Below, one piece after another: positions 48,683 to 60,146 of a stretch of 64,000 nt of DNA. The notes beneath the pieces are model-generated. The model saw only the letters and a list, made by a program, of their open reading frames with translations. It was not told the origin of the DNA and made no database searches. Each line of letters starts with the position of its first letter. The stretch's first letter is position 1. Both the position numbers and the translations under genes were made by a program. The DNA is taken from contig NC_133402.1 of assembly GCF_047511655.1 (NCBI RefSeq), forward strand, positions 68,142,951 to 68,206,950, written 5' to 3'. This DNA comes from Castor canadensis (lineage: Eukaryota; Chordata; Mammalia; Rodentia; Castoridae).

Positions 48683-48963
48683 TCTTCACTTGCTTAAAGA
48701 AAGCCTATGAAAGAATTTCACAGGCTGAAACTCAAAGAACAAAGAAAATTGAAAATAAATGCTTCCAACGTTATTATTATATAACTAATTGTTCGTTAAC
48801 TAAACAAAAAATTTAACCTTATTTTAAGTGAAAACTGTAAGAAAATGGTTTTCTACATTGAAATCTAGTTTTAAACAGGCACCTAGCTGTCAACTTCAAA
48901 ATTACTTCCTACAAAAAACAATCACAAAGTAAGATTTTATTAACCTAAGAAAAAAATAATTAC

Positions 48964-49155
48964 CAAACCCATGTCATCAGCTAAAATTCCTCCACGGACA
49001 TTTTCTGGCCGGTCCTTCTCAGAAAAATTTGTTATTGTATTATAGTATAAGTCATTTCTCTCTTCCCAGAAGGGGGGCAGTTCTTTACTGTTTTCCCGTG
49101 AAATCATCCAAGCCAGAGCTTGTTTTTGATGTGGAAGCAATGGTGTTTCAATAGC
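48964..49155 (-). CDS. HLTF: HLTF exon 7: start of SNF2 ATPase
   Basis: Residues 235-298: LLPHQKQALAWMISREN (motif Q region), ELPPFWEERNDLYYN and GGILADDMGL. It ends immediately before the GKT of the Walker A motif, at a donor gtaatt, on a codon boundary. The acceptor is ctatag. Confidence 0.97.
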
Positions 49156-49301
49156 CTATAAATAAAACGTCATAAAGAGAAACAAAGTCAATCCTTTCTC
49201 TTTTCACCTGCAGGACCTGAAAAACAACTGATCATGTAAGAAATGAATAATCAGTGTATATAATTTTCTCAAATTTTAAGTAAAAAAAATGGGTTAGATA
49301 C

Positions 49302-49376
49302 CTCAGCTGGCTCCATTTCATGAGTTTTATCATCTTCTTTTAAATCTTCAAACAATTTGTCAAATTCTGTCTTAAG
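49302..49376 (-). CDS. HLTF: HLTF exon 6
   Basis: Residues 210-234, a 75-base exon in full codons: LKTEFDKLFEDLKEDD, KTHEMEPAE. The acceptor is ttgtag and the donor gtatct. The charged helix precedes helicase lobe 1. The following intron is only 146 bases. Confidence 0.95.
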
Positions 49377-49599
49377 CTACAATAAACAGCAATAAGAAGC
49401 ATCCTTGAACAGCCAATTAAGGGATAATTACACTTACTTCTGAGATTTCAAATCATGTAATTAACTAAACATGTCAAATGCCAAAAGGCACATGAATTAA
49501 ATCTTTGAGATACTACATTGCTCACAGAAGGTAGAACGAACAGGTGATTGTTATGAAAGGTAACTGTATTATTGGAAGAACACAGAAAAGAGGGTGACA

Positions 49600-49685
49600 A
49601 GGGGACTAGGGATGTAGCTCAGTGTTAGAGCATTTGCCTAACATGTGCAAGGACCCCCGTGCAGTCCCCACTACTGAGAAAAACA
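49600..49685 (+). repeat. ID-like SINE
   Basis: ggactagggatgtagctcag tgttagagcatttgcctaac, a classical ID-type start, in HLTF intron 5. Confidence 0.75.
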
Positions 49686-50960
49686 GAGTCAGAGAGAGAT
49701 TTAGGTCCTGATTTTCAGTCACTCTTTCACAAATAAACCCATATACATTTCGGCAAAGTCCTATATCTCATTCCTGAAAAACAAAAAGAATCAAATAAAT
49801 AAATTTAGATGGCCTCCAAGATTCTCTCTGCCATTAAAATTCTGTGAATTCTATTAGTAGTATTCAAACTATTCTGGCAGTCTACCAGGTACATCTGAAT
49901 CTTTTCAAGTCAATGACATTTCATTTATTAGCAATAAGGAATTTGCTCTTTGCTACAAAATATTATGAGTTCATTATTATGCTCATTTAGCCAGCTAACG
50001 TGTAAACTGATCTAACTCAATTCTACAGCAACATATACGTGTTATAATTTTACAGGTTAACATATGAATACACAGTAGCAACTTAGAAGACATCAGGCCA
50101 GGTGTAAAAAGTTATCAAAGGTGGGCTGGTTTGCCCACCAGACACAGATTCAAGCCTTTCTCACAATACATAGGGAAAACATGGTAACCACAACTGGAAA
50201 ACGAAAGAATCTCTGGTGGGTAGAGAGACATCACAAAGTTTTTGGTATTTTTTAATTGATCTTATTTTACTTACTTTTGCTCAAGCTAACTCAGCATAAC
50301 AGTATCCCAGATTACAAATGAGACAAAGGAAGAATTAGAGTACCAATAAAGATGCGAGTTACATTTTTTCTTTGCATTTGCAACCTCACTGCAAGAAGTT
50401 TCAAACTTCAAAGAATTACCACTTGGACGTTTTGACTATTTCAAATAGCAAAGTGCTTCATGCCACAGTCATGCATGTTTTTCTGTGTGTAATTCTGTGT
50501 ATGGACACACAGTCAGCCTTCCTTATCACAGATCCATCACTAAGCCTACAACGGTTTTGTCAGTACTGAACACAGACACATTTTTTCTTGTCCTAACTCC
50601 CTCAGCAATACACCACAGCAAGTGTTTACATAGCACTGACATTATATAGGTATGGAAAGTAATGTGAAAATGATTTCCAGCATGAGAGGATATGCACAGG
50701 TCATAGTTTATATAAGGGACGGAGGACCTTGGACCACTGCCTGTGGATAGAGGCCGACTGCACTCCTCACCACTGCTTTTTAGAAAACATCTGCAAATAA
50801 ATGTGCATTCTATTATGAGACCACGTTTCATTTTCATTTTAATAATGTATCTGAAGATCACGAACACCATCACACACATATTTATTCTATTCTTTTAAAA
50901 ACCAACCTTCAACATTTAAAACTCACTTTCAGATTACAGTACAAAACAAGAGAAGTGCAC

Positions 50961-51058
50961 CTGCTCAGCTGTCATCTGTACTGCAGGGTGAACTGGCACA
51001 CTATAGCTGGGGCCAGCTCTCCCAGAGCTCCAACCACTCTCCAAACTGAATCCTACAG
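50961..51058 (-). CDS. HLTF: HLTF exon 5: linker
   Basis: Residues 177-209: TVGFSLESGW, SSGRAGPSYSVPVH, VQMTAEQ. The acceptor ttacag gives TVGF, matching TLGF in human. A second in-frame acceptor (ctgtag) six bases further would drop two residues net. The donor is gtgcac, a weaker match to consensus. Confidence 0.9.
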
Positions 51059-51612
51059 CTGTAATTCACAAAGGAAAAGAATAGCATCATTAAGTGAAAT
51101 ACAAAGAAAGAAAACTTTTTTATTCCCTACTGGGAGATTCTTTTTTCTAAGTAATACTTAAATTGGGGATGTCCAGGTGTTACCACTGGGCAAAATTAAG
51201 GGAGGGCCATGGACATCCTTGTGTATGTGTGTATGAGAGTCTATAGTTAGAGTCATGCCTGAGTGTTTATACATTTCCAACAATGACAGACCCAATACAT
51301 GAGGGTGGTCCTGTACAATCAAACCTAGTAACGTCATCGCCCTCTTATTTTGTGAGTACACTGTGAGATGTTTGCATAATGACAAAATCATAAATGATGC
51401 ATTTCTCAGAACTGTCCCCATTCTTAGGTAATGCATAACTATATTCAAAAAGAAAAATCAAAGATTTCCTCAGAAGATTCCAAAAAAAGTTGCAACTCGG
51501 AGCCTTCAGAACAAATTAAGTTTGGCCAACCAAGCTCAAAGAGAGAGTAAATGTCTCGCAACCACCGTATCTTATACCACCAAAATGGTATTACGTTAAA
51601 CGCTAAACTTAC

Positions 51613-51746
51613 TTTTTGGTGCAGGACCCAATTTAAATCCATGTTTCTTCAGTTGATCTAAAACTGCTTTTCTATTTTCTTCTTTTCCCCAAAAAGTCAT
51701 ATGCAGAGGCATGGTAAAAGCATTGTTTGCACCAAAAGGAACTACC
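51613..51746 (-). CDS. HLTF: HLTF exon 4: end of HIRAN
   Basis: Residues 132-177: GVVPFGANNAFTMPLHMTFW and GKEENRKAVLDQLKKHGFK, ending at LGPAPK plus one base. The acceptor is caatag and the donor gtaagt. It completes HIRAN and enters the linker to the helicase. Confidence 0.95.
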
Positions 51747-52807
51747 CTATTGTAGTTCAGAGAAAAAAAGAGAAATTAGGAGTTACTTTTTATCAAAATT
51801 AAGAATCTGTTGTATGCTGCAAGAGTGTCATCCAAATGCTGCAGGAAGACTGAAAAGGACAGGAAACAGTTTGTCAACCACAGAAAGGAGCGGGTATTTT
51901 AGAAGGGAATGCCTCAGAAACTGAGTCTAAGAGGGGATCAAGCAGTTCTACACTACGAGGCTGTCAAGTAAACAAGAGGGCATTTCCTGGGGAAGAGTGG
52001 AGCTCTGGCCAAGAACCACTGCAGAGAGCGGCTCACACGCTCACTCTGCTGGGGGAACAGGGAACTCTAACCCAGCATCCACTAAACACGTATTCTCAGC
52101 ACCTCCAAAAACATGACTGAGAAAGGTGAAAGGTGAAAACAGTGAGACACCACTGGGCATTTTATCTTCCCAACTCACCTGGGATTACGTAACCTGGGTT
52201 ATGATTATCCCAAGTAGGACTGGGGCAGGAATATCCCAAATACTTAACCTGAGACCACAAAACACAAAGGCCTAAGAGAGAAAAGGTGAGTAGGAGGAGG
52301 AGCATGAAAACCGAGAAGGGAGAACTAGAAGAGTGTAGGCTAAGGCAGCTGCTTCTCTGCAGTCCAGCAAACCAAGCTCCCATGGAAGAGAGGTCCAGCA
52401 CTGCTGGACCTCCGTAGCAAGTTAGTTTTATGTTTAGGGAAAATTAATTATGTAGAAAATACAGAATTTCTACATTTGGACACTGGAAATGAAAAAAAAA
52501 AATCCAAAACACTGCAAATCTGATCACAGGCTACCAGTTTTACCACCTCTGATTTAAGCAAACACTTCCCAAATTTATGCATCAAATTGCTTGAAGAATG
52601 GAGCACACTCCTAATATGTGAACCAAAGTCTATTTTTCTCCACGATAGTAATTCAATAGGAAAGTGAGAGGACAGCTGATTGATGCCTGGACAGTAGAGG
52701 CAGGTAAGAGAACTGAACACATAACTGAAGGCAGTCATGAAAGATGCTCTATGAAGAAATCCTAACCAGTTAAGTTCAAAGACAACTGAACTCTCAACAT
52801 GCATTAC

Positions 52808-52974
52808 CCTTCCACTTGTGCCAATTTGTTGTCCATGATGGAGGCCAAAGCAGCTGCAAGGTCTTTCTTTAAATGGCCAACCTGATTTCCGTTCACATTG
52901 TTCACTTTAATCGCATTCTTATCATAGGGGTTGTTAGGCTCTCGTTGTAATGCAACCATTTCATTATTATTAAC
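52808..52974 (-). CDS. HLTF: HLTF exon 3: HIRAN domain
   Basis: Residues 77-132: VNNNEMVALQREPNNPYD, KNAIKVNNVNGNQVGHLKK, LAQVEG. The NPYD…NAI and QVGHL core of HIRAN is intact. The acceptor is cctag and the donor gtaatg; it ends after two bases of a glycine codon. Confidence 0.95.
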
Positions 52975-53979
52975 CTAGGAGAATAACAAACAGAGTTACA
53001 TTATAAATACAAGCAGAAAACAGCTTGACTTTATACTTCATCTGAGATTTCTATTCACTTTTTATTGCTACAGCTAAACATTACATGTGAGAAAAATGTA
53101 TTTGCTTGGACACAAACTAGAAATAGACTCGTTCCCAAAGAACTATTTGACCCATGTACTGGTTCCCTAAGACCCAACTGCAAGGCTGGCTGTATTTGAC
53201 CTCTGAGCTCCCCTATGTAGAGAGAGCTCCCTTGCACAAGTGTTCATCAAAAACCAGTGTTTCACCTTCATTGCTGCCTGTCACAGTGGATTAACAGTTG
53301 GACAAACAGCCTAACCAAATACTAACAGGTCTCTAAGCTCCAATGTATTTCTAGAAATCAAAAAGACCATATGCAAGCATAGAGCTGTGTTCTCTCTCAG
53401 GGAAGATCTGAGAAGGTCCAAAGCTCACAACTCTGTCTGAACTTGAAGCATTTAATGAACAGGAAGTAAAAGCTAAGGCAGAACTGCTAACTGCCTTGAA
53501 AGTATTACAGGAGTGCTCCAATGCACACACAGCCTCTTGGCAAAGACTGGAGAATCTGCTGGTGCAGGTAAAATCATTACCTGACCACTAAGCCAACAAG
53601 TACAGATGTCAGTGACCACATACAATAAAGAACAGACTTCACACAATAAACTCAGAAAACTCACAAACTAACAATATTACCCAAGTTGGCAACAACACAC
53701 AACCCTGGGAAGAGAAGACAATCTGATTTTAAGACTTGTGAAGGTCCATTTTTCATGGGGAAAAAAAGTACAGCACATGCAAAGAAAGAGAAAGCATGGT
53801 CCATGCATATGGGAAAAATAAATCTTTCCATCCCTAAGGACAGGATCACCCACTGATGCTCAATACACTAGGAAAAGAATTGAAGTCAGCTATTTTAAAT
53901 ATTCTCAACATCTATATGTGCAATCCATTTCTTTAGAACAATGTCTCAACAATTCTAAAGTCAAAAAGGACAACTAAAT

Positions 53980-54590
53980 GAATTTCCACTGGCTGGGCTC
54001 TGCAGGAGATTTAAGCAGGTAAAAGAAACAATCCTAGAAGTTTAAGATCAACTAGGATTGTGTAATTTGAGGAACAGAAAGAAAAAAGAATGAAAACACA
54101 GGGAGCTCTGGGTCAACGTCAAGCATCCAAAACATAACCAGAGTGCCAGGAACAGAGGAGAGGGGGAAAAGAATACTGCTAGAAGTAATGCCAGAAACTT
54201 CCCAAATGTAACCAGCAAGTCTAAGCAGCTCAAGAAACTCAAGGGGACCCATACCTGGACACCGTCCAAAAAGAATCTTGAAAGCCACAAGAGAGAAGCA
54301 ATTCATCACATACAAAGGATCCTTATTGAGATTCATGTCTAAATACCCATCAGAAATCATGGAGGCCAAGTGTGCAAAGTAAATTAAAAAAAACCCAACC
54401 AAGAATTCTGTAATTAGCAAAACTACCCTTTAAAAATGAAAGAGAAATTAATATGTTCTGAGAGAGAGAAAACCTGAGAGTCCATAACTAGCAGACCTCA
54501 TCTGGAAGAAATACTAACAGAAGTTTTTCAGACACATTAAAAATACTAGACAGTAACTTGAATCCACATGAAGCTATTTAGGACACAGGT
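53980..54590 (+). repeat. HAL1/L1M-type LINE relic
   Basis: Contains caagaaactcaaggggaccc, cttgaaagccacaagagaga and caaccaagaattctgtaatt, then ctagacagtaacttgaatcc, in the order of HAL1/L1M elements. It continues after SINE insertions near 55255-55450. Decayed. Confidence 0.55.
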
Positions 54591-54790
54591 CAGGTGACTC
54601 ATGCCTGTAATCCTAGCTACTCAGGAGGCAGAGATTAGGAGGATCACAGTTCGGAGTCAGCCAGGGCAAACAGTTCAGGAGACCCTACCTCAAAAAAACC
54701 CAACACAAAAAGGGCTGGTAGAGTAGCTCAAGATGTAGACCCTTAGTTCAAACCCCAGTATTGCCAAAAAAAAAAAGAAAGAAAGAAAAA
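54590..54790 (+). repeat. Composite B1-like plus ID-like SINE
   Basis: gtgactcatgcctgtaatcc … tagttcaaaccccagtattg with an A/G tail; inserted in the LINE relic. Confidence 0.85.
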
Positions 54791-54937
54791 GAGCCCCATA
54801 GATAAAGGCAATTACAAGCAATAAGTACAAAAATAATATGTATTTTTGTTTGAATTTTTTTCTACCTGACTTAAAAGTACATAAAATAATCATAAATATG
54901 TATTGATGGGCACACAAATACATAAAGATATAATTTT

Positions 54938-55253
54938 AGGTGCAGTGGCTCTTGCCAGTAACCCAAGCTACGCAGGAAGCAGAGATCAGGAGGATCACAG
55001 TTCCAGGGTATAGAGTATATTGCAAGTAAACTGGGCATAGTGGTGTGTACCTGTAATTCCAGCACCTGGAGGCTTAAGTAGGAAAATCAAGGTCAGGGGC
55101 TGGCCCAGACAAAAAACATGAAACCCCATCTGAAAAACAACTAAAGCCAAAAAAGGCTTGGGCAGGGGGGCATGGTTCAAGTGGTGAAGTACCTATCTAG
55201 CAAGTACAAGGCCCTGAGTCTGACTCCTGAGTTCAAACCCCAGTGCCTAAAAA
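54938..55253 (+). repeat. Composite SINE with two B1-like units and one ID-like unit
   Basis: Two B1-like arms (about 54940 and 55030) then the tRNA-derived unit, ending ttcaaaccccagtgcc. Confidence 0.8.
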
Positions 55254-55549
55254 AACCCTGTAATTTGTATCATAAATCACAAAGGAGGGGAGGGCATAAG
55301 TATCTAGGAGCAACGCTTTTCATGAAATTAAGATATCAGTAATCCAAACTAGAGTCTTGTAAATAAAGATGCTAATTGTAAGCCTAAAGCAACCACTAAG
55401 AAAATAACTCAAAATGTACTTATATTTAAAAAAAGAAACAAGGGAACTCAAACAATGCACCAGACAATTCAGTTAAACACAAAGGCCACAATGGAGGTCA
55501 GACGCAAGGGTCACACTGTATGAAACGTCTACCAGGTGAATCCAGACAG

Positions 55550-55768
55550 GAAAGAGCTGGGGGCACAGCACAGGATGGTGTGTTTGCCTGGCTCACGTGA
55601 AGTCCTCAACTGAATCCTGAGTACCACAGGCCGGCCAGGCATAAAAATGAGGCCTATTCAAAAAATAACCTAAGGCAAAAAGAGCTGAGGGTTTGGTCAA
55701 GTGGTAGAGTGCTTGCCTAGCAAGCCTGAGGTCCTGAGTTCAATCTCTAGTATTGCTGGGAAAAAATA
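55550..55768 (+). repeat. Two linked ID-like SINE units
   Basis: A diverged unit (55555-55635) followed by a B1 remnant and a clearer unit ending gttcaatctctagtattgc. Confidence 0.7.
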
Positions 55769-56976
55769 CAAACACATAACAAAGAATAAAAATAAAATTA
55801 TACCCATAAACATAGTTAAAATATTTTTGAGTATAAATGATTACTATGCGCAACTCTGAGGATAAAATTTTGAAAGTCTAAGAAAATGGATGTCTCTTTA
55901 AAAACATAAATAACCGAAAGCGATCCAAGTAGAACCTTGGCTGCACTGACTGAAAGAAGCCAGAGATTGAAATGGCTCTTGCCTAAGATCCAATGAGCAG
56001 AGCCAGGGTAATCTACAGTTCCAGTTCAGACTGGCAGAAGCAGAAGAAATGGTGCCACCAAGATACAAGACAACTATCAGGTAACGGAGATGACCCGGAT
56101 CCTGAATGGAGTGGTGGTCACCAGGCATGTAGGACTCCTACATTAAAATATGCTCATCGTATTATATAGAAGTCACATCTCAATAAAGGTGAAAAAGTTA
56201 AAGAGGCAAAAATAAAGACCTTGATTCCTACAATGTTGTTTTTCAGAACAGGGATCAACTCCAAAATGTTAGTCAATAACAAAACTGAAATGGTAACGTA
56301 GACTTGTGCCATACTTGTAACAAAGCTGAAATGATAAGGAATACTTGTGCTGACATGTATGTGGAGGTTTGCTAAGAGAAAAACGGTGACCCCAACAGAC
56401 TTACAGTGATATCTCACTCTTGTTAATATGATTCCAATTTGCATGCATATGTTTACAGAAAAAAACATAAAAGATATTAAACCAGTTATAGTAGACTTCA
56501 GGAAGATTTAATGCTTTCAAGTTATTTTAAAATAATGAACATATATTGTTTACAAGTAATACATATTCTGAAAAGTAAAAAAAACTCAGTGATGATTACT
56601 TTTAACCAGCACACACTTATTAGCTCACTAGATGACACAGATATTATTCTAAGACTGACAGACATTGTTATAAGAATAGTACTTCACAGAGGTATAAGAC
56701 AATTTAGAGAACAATGTAAGTTTTGAAAAATCTAAAATACAAACCTAAAATACGAAAACTCAGAACCGTATATGACAATATGCAGATCTCGAGTAAGAGC
56801 TAAGATTTCTAAAAGAACTAGCAAAAAAGAAAAGCTATTTCAAAATTAAAGTAAAAAGAACACAAGAGTGAATGGACCTCGGGAAGAGCATGGTAAGGGA
56901 AAAAAATAATGAAAACCAGAAAAGTACAAAATTATGGTAAGGACTTCAGAGTAGTAAGCATATACAGACAAAGCAG

Positions 56977-57050
56977 GTGGGGGAGGGGAGGGGGAGAGTA
57001 GAGAGAGGAAGGGAAAGGAGGAAAGGGAAGGAAGGGAGGAGAAGGACAAA
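56977..57050 (+). repeat. Purine-rich simple repeat
   Basis: About 70 bases of almost pure G and A on the + strand (gggaggggagggggagag…gaaggaagggagg). Confidence 0.85.
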
Positions 57051-57239
57051 GAAAATATGGAGCTCCTAAAAAGAAAAATGAGTTTTGAAACAAAGCAAGC
57101 ACTTTAAAACTGTAATTACTGAAATAGAAGAAAACAAATTTACAGAACAAGACATACCTAATCAAACTACTAGGCTTTCAAAATAAGGAAACTATTTTTT
57201 AATCATCCAAGCAAATAAATTTCTGATTCACTTAAGTGG

Positions 57240-58010
57240 GAAAAAAAAATCATATGGACATCAGAATTCTCACCAACATCATCTTATGCAACACTAGAGG
57301 ACACAGAGCGAAAATACAGGTCAAGGATTTTATATTCAGCCAAACTCTCCTTCAACTACAAAGCACCAACACTATGAACATACAAAAACTTAGGAAATAA
57401 TTGTTCTTTCCTAGGTAACCTTCTAGACAACACATTTCAGACAATTACCAAGCAATTTGAGAAATTACAATGTAAAGAAATTATAGAGAATGAAGACTGG
57501 AAAAGTGCAGAATGTGGAACTTTTCCCCAAGGACTGCAGAGTGAACTTCAAAAAAAGAAAAATGATTTGACAAGCTTCAACATAAGAAAGATACGAGGAA
57601 AGGAGAGAACAGATCCACAAGAATTCAGACAAAACAGACCTGGTTTTTGCCACAGATCAATGGCATGGAGTGAAGTACCCGTAAAAATGTATGAACCTCG
57701 TTTTGATCCTTGTGCAAAAAAAGACTTCTGAAAGACAGTTGTAAATAATCAAAAGAAGTAAACTACGGGTCACTTATTACAGGTGACAAGGAATTACTGA
57801 GTATGCAAATGAGATGCAAGTATGTTTTTAGAAATACATACTGAAGTACATTACTGTGAAACAATACATTTGAAATTTCCTTTTAAATCTGTGAAGCAAA
57901 TGTGGAAAAAACTTAACTGTTGAATCTGGATTACACATATAATGGAAGTTTATTATACTATTCACTCTACTTTTATGCGTGTTTGAAATTTTCCATAATA
58001 AATTACATAA
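57240..58010 (+). repeat. L1M-type relic (continuation)
   Basis: tatattcagccaaactctcc and the final tgaaattttccataataaat are L1M phrases. Degraded; limits uncertain. Confidence 0.45.
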
Positions 58011-58636
58011 AATTAGAAGTGTATTATCCAAATAGCACAGAGGCATCCTAGATGACCAATACAAAGATAACTACTGACCAGAGAAAGTTAAACCCTTTTC
58101 TTTCTGTCACATATACACACAAACAATTCAGAGACTAGAGATGCAGAATAAGAGACAGAGGAAGAAAAGGTGGAACACAGTCTTATTAAAAAAAGGTAAA
58201 AAGAGCTAAAAGTAAACAATTCCCGTATCTAGGAAAAGCTAACTTGTTCAAGTTAAAAACATTAAATACAGAGCCAGGAGTCAGAGAGAGAGAGATCAAT
58301 TACAGAAATGAGCTCAGAAGCAGAAGAGAAAGTCATCTCCTGAATTCCCCTTGCAATACATGGGCATTGTGGCAAATCCTTTAACCCCACAAGGGATATG
58401 ATAGCAGACATCCTCTCTTCCACGATTATTGTAGGGATTGAATGGCAGTGCAGGCAGAAGTGCTCTGTGTGTTACAAGCATGATGCAAACACAAAAGGTT
58501 AGTCAAGCAGGTGCTCAGCTCTTGCCTACGCATACTTCAGTCGCTTCGGGTGACCTAAGTGTCCAGCTGCAGATTACCTTCTGACATCTTGTTCTTTAGG
58601 TCACCCTCATTTCACTGTTCCCTCTTCTGTACTCAC

Positions 58637-58844
58637 CACTCCTGTGTAATAACGCAGTCCAACCACGTGCCCTCTCAAAGTTCCAAACAGGACAGAGTCT
58701 AGCTCTTCATCACTAGTTAGGAAGTCGTCTGGTGGGATGACATCTTGGAATTCAAAACGTGGGAAGAAAGTTGGATATGAGAGGCGTGGAAAATTTCCGT
58801 GGACTCCATACTGGACAGTCTGCAAGTACTTCCAAACAGGATCC
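58637..58844 (-). CDS. HLTF: HLTF exon 2: N terminus and start of HIRAN
   Basis: Residues 7-76, including DPVWKYLQTVQYGVHG, FPRFEFQDVIPPDD, LFGTLRGHVVGLRYYTG. The acceptor is aaatag and the donor gtgagt; it enters in phase 2 and ends on a full codon. The last part starts the HIRAN domain that grips the 3' end of DNA at forks. Confidence 0.96.
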
Positions 58845-59247
58845 CTATTTTAAAAAAAGAAAAAGAAAAAGAGAGAAAGAAAGAGGCACAGAAAAACTAC
58901 AGTATTTAAGCAAGTATGTCTCGAACACCATAGGCCAGGAGTAATTCTAGGCCAATCGTCCCTCGCACTGTGGACATCGTGGTAAATAGATGGATGGCTG
59001 CTGTAGTTGAAACAGGAATTCAATGCCCTGAACGGGGCAGGCTTCCAGGAGCCCTTCCTATTCAATACTGGCTCTTCTCCGCCCCATGCAAAATGAAAAG
59101 CCCTGAAAAGGTCACAGCCTCTTTCCTAGGGAAATTCATCCATTTCTCATGCGTCCTGTGTGACGTCTGTCACATGCCAAGATATGAATGGCGATGGATC
59201 CAGCAGTCTCCAAAGCTGCTCTTGCCGCTTCAGACCACACACCCAGC

Positions 59248-59269
59248 ATCCATCCATCCATCCATCCCT
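59248..59269 (+). repeat. (ATCC)n short tandem repeat
   Basis: Four to five ATCC units at the edge of the CpG island. Confidence 0.8.
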
Positions 59270-59316
59270 GGATTCCCTCAACAGAAAGAACACCTTGGAT
59301 TTAGGTGTCCAGGCTA

Positions 59317-59324
59317 TGACGTCA
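59317..59324. promoter_or_regulatory. HLTF: Perfect CRE palindrome in HLTF intron 1
   Basis: An exact TGACGTCA, the full cAMP response element consensus for CREB/ATF, lies at the edge of the CpG island within intron 1. A related half site (tgacgtc) is at 59161-59167. Function is inferred from motif only. Confidence 0.45.
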
Positions 59325-59865
59325 TGGGAAGCCGACCTCAAGCCCCCCCTGTCCGCTCCCCACCCTGGTGGCCGCGGGTCACCCGATCCCATTAAGGATG
59401 ATTGGCTCCAGGAAGGGGCATGATGAAAAGCCACCGCGGGCGACGAAAACCAGACGTCTGCGGGAAGTTTCCATTCTCCCCGGGTCGCAACGCTGCCCTG
59501 CGATCGCGCACCGCTGAGCTCGTCTGCAAATGTGCACTTGCACGCCCATGCATGCACGTGAACGGCCAGTCCTCGGGGGCAGGGCTGTCCTGCGGGGCGA
59601 CCCCGGGGCGGCTAATGGACGTTTTGCGGCATATGCACGGGGAGCCCTCGGCGGACCCCAGCGTCCGTGACAAGAGACCAATCCAGGCCCCGGCACGGGC
59701 TCGCCGGCCAAGACAATGCGTCCAATCCTCCCGAGGCCACAGGGGCCGCCGGCACAGGGGACACCGGCTGCACACAGCGCCCGGGGGAAACGCGCGGAAG
59801 GTCAGGTTCACTCGGGGACGCCGCCAGGCCGGGAGCCCAGGCCCCACCCCCTCCGCCCCCTTCAC

Positions 59866-59885
59866 CTCTTGAACATCCAGGACAT
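59866..59885 (-). CDS. HLTF: HLTF exon 1 (start codon)
   Basis: This 20-base coding part encodes MSWMFK and the first two bases of R7. The start is chosen because MSWMFKRDP matches the mammalian HLTF N terminus; the context gccATGt has the favoured G at -3. The donor is gtgaag. It lies in the CpG island. Confidence 0.93.
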
Positions 59886-60093
59886 GGCGCGAGAGGGATG
59901 ACGACAGGCTGGCCCCGGCGCCCGGGATCCTCCTACGCCGCCTTGGTAAGCCTCCCTCCAGGCCTCAAGCCACGGACGGGATCCCAACGCCGGAGCAAAA
60001 GCGCCCGACTGAAGAGTAAGACGCCGCGCGTCTACCCAGACGTCGACGCCGTCTCCTTCTAGCCACAAGCCCAAAGACCAGCGACGCTCTGTG

Positions 60094-60146
60094 ATTGGCA
60101 CGCGCGTCCTCCAATCACGAGGAGCAGACCGTGGACCTCACCCAAT
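60094..60146. promoter_or_regulatory. HLTF: Cluster of three CCAAT boxes
   Basis: Three CCAAT motifs, one read on the minus strand (60094-60098) and two on the + strand (60111-60115 and 60142-60146), lie 209-261 bases upstream of the HLTF start codon. Multiple CCAAT boxes of mixed orientation are typical NF-Y sites in TATA-less promoters. Binding is inferred. Confidence 0.6.

Larger units (their letters stand above)
46418..48963 (-). other. HLTF: HLTF intron 7, within the Walker A motif
   Basis: 2.5 kb lying between DDMGL and GKT. It holds three SINEs (47181, 48301, 48580) and no gene. Confidence 0.85.
52975..58636 (-). other. HLTF: HLTF intron 2
   Basis: The largest HLTF intron (5.7 kb). 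It is filled by HAL1/L1-like relics on the + strand broken up by SINEs, plus a purine-rich tract. No other exon recognised. Confidence 0.8.
17219..59885 (-). other. HLTF: HLTF gene, complete coding span (25 coding exons)
   Basis: HLTF is a nuclear SWI/SNF2-family double-stranded DNA translocase with a RING ubiquitin ligase domain, related to yeast Rad5. It reverses stalled replication forks and polyubiquitinates PCNA; its HIRAN domain binds 3' DNA ends. The 25 exons total 3039 bases (1012 residues plus stop) with consistent phases and GT/AG junctions throughout. Domain order: HIRAN about residues 60-160; helicase lobe 1 from about 235 with the Walker A GLGKT (K300) and DEGH box (560-563); a long charged linker about 330-465; a RING finger (C763-C803) inserted between lobes; helicase lobe 2 to about 960. 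Introns without a separate entry (51747-52807, 51059-51612, 49377-50960, 43254-43819, 42082-43159, 41114-41867, 33264-34172, 30111-31492, 25917-26363, 23931-24320, 23382-23817) hold nothing recognised beyond the SINEs listed. Confidence 0.97.

Noticed and set aside
59392-59872. Long overlapping open frames on both strands (about 156-157 codons) in the CpG island
   Set aside because: GC-rich sequence has few stop codons; no domain is recognisable and codons do not look coding.
59886-60101. In-frame upstream extension of HLTF to an ATG at 60099-60101
   Set aside because: The frame is open only because the CpG island is stop-poor; the added residues do not resemble HLTF and the upstream ATG overlaps the CCAAT cluster. 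MSWMFKR at 59885 matches the known N terminus.
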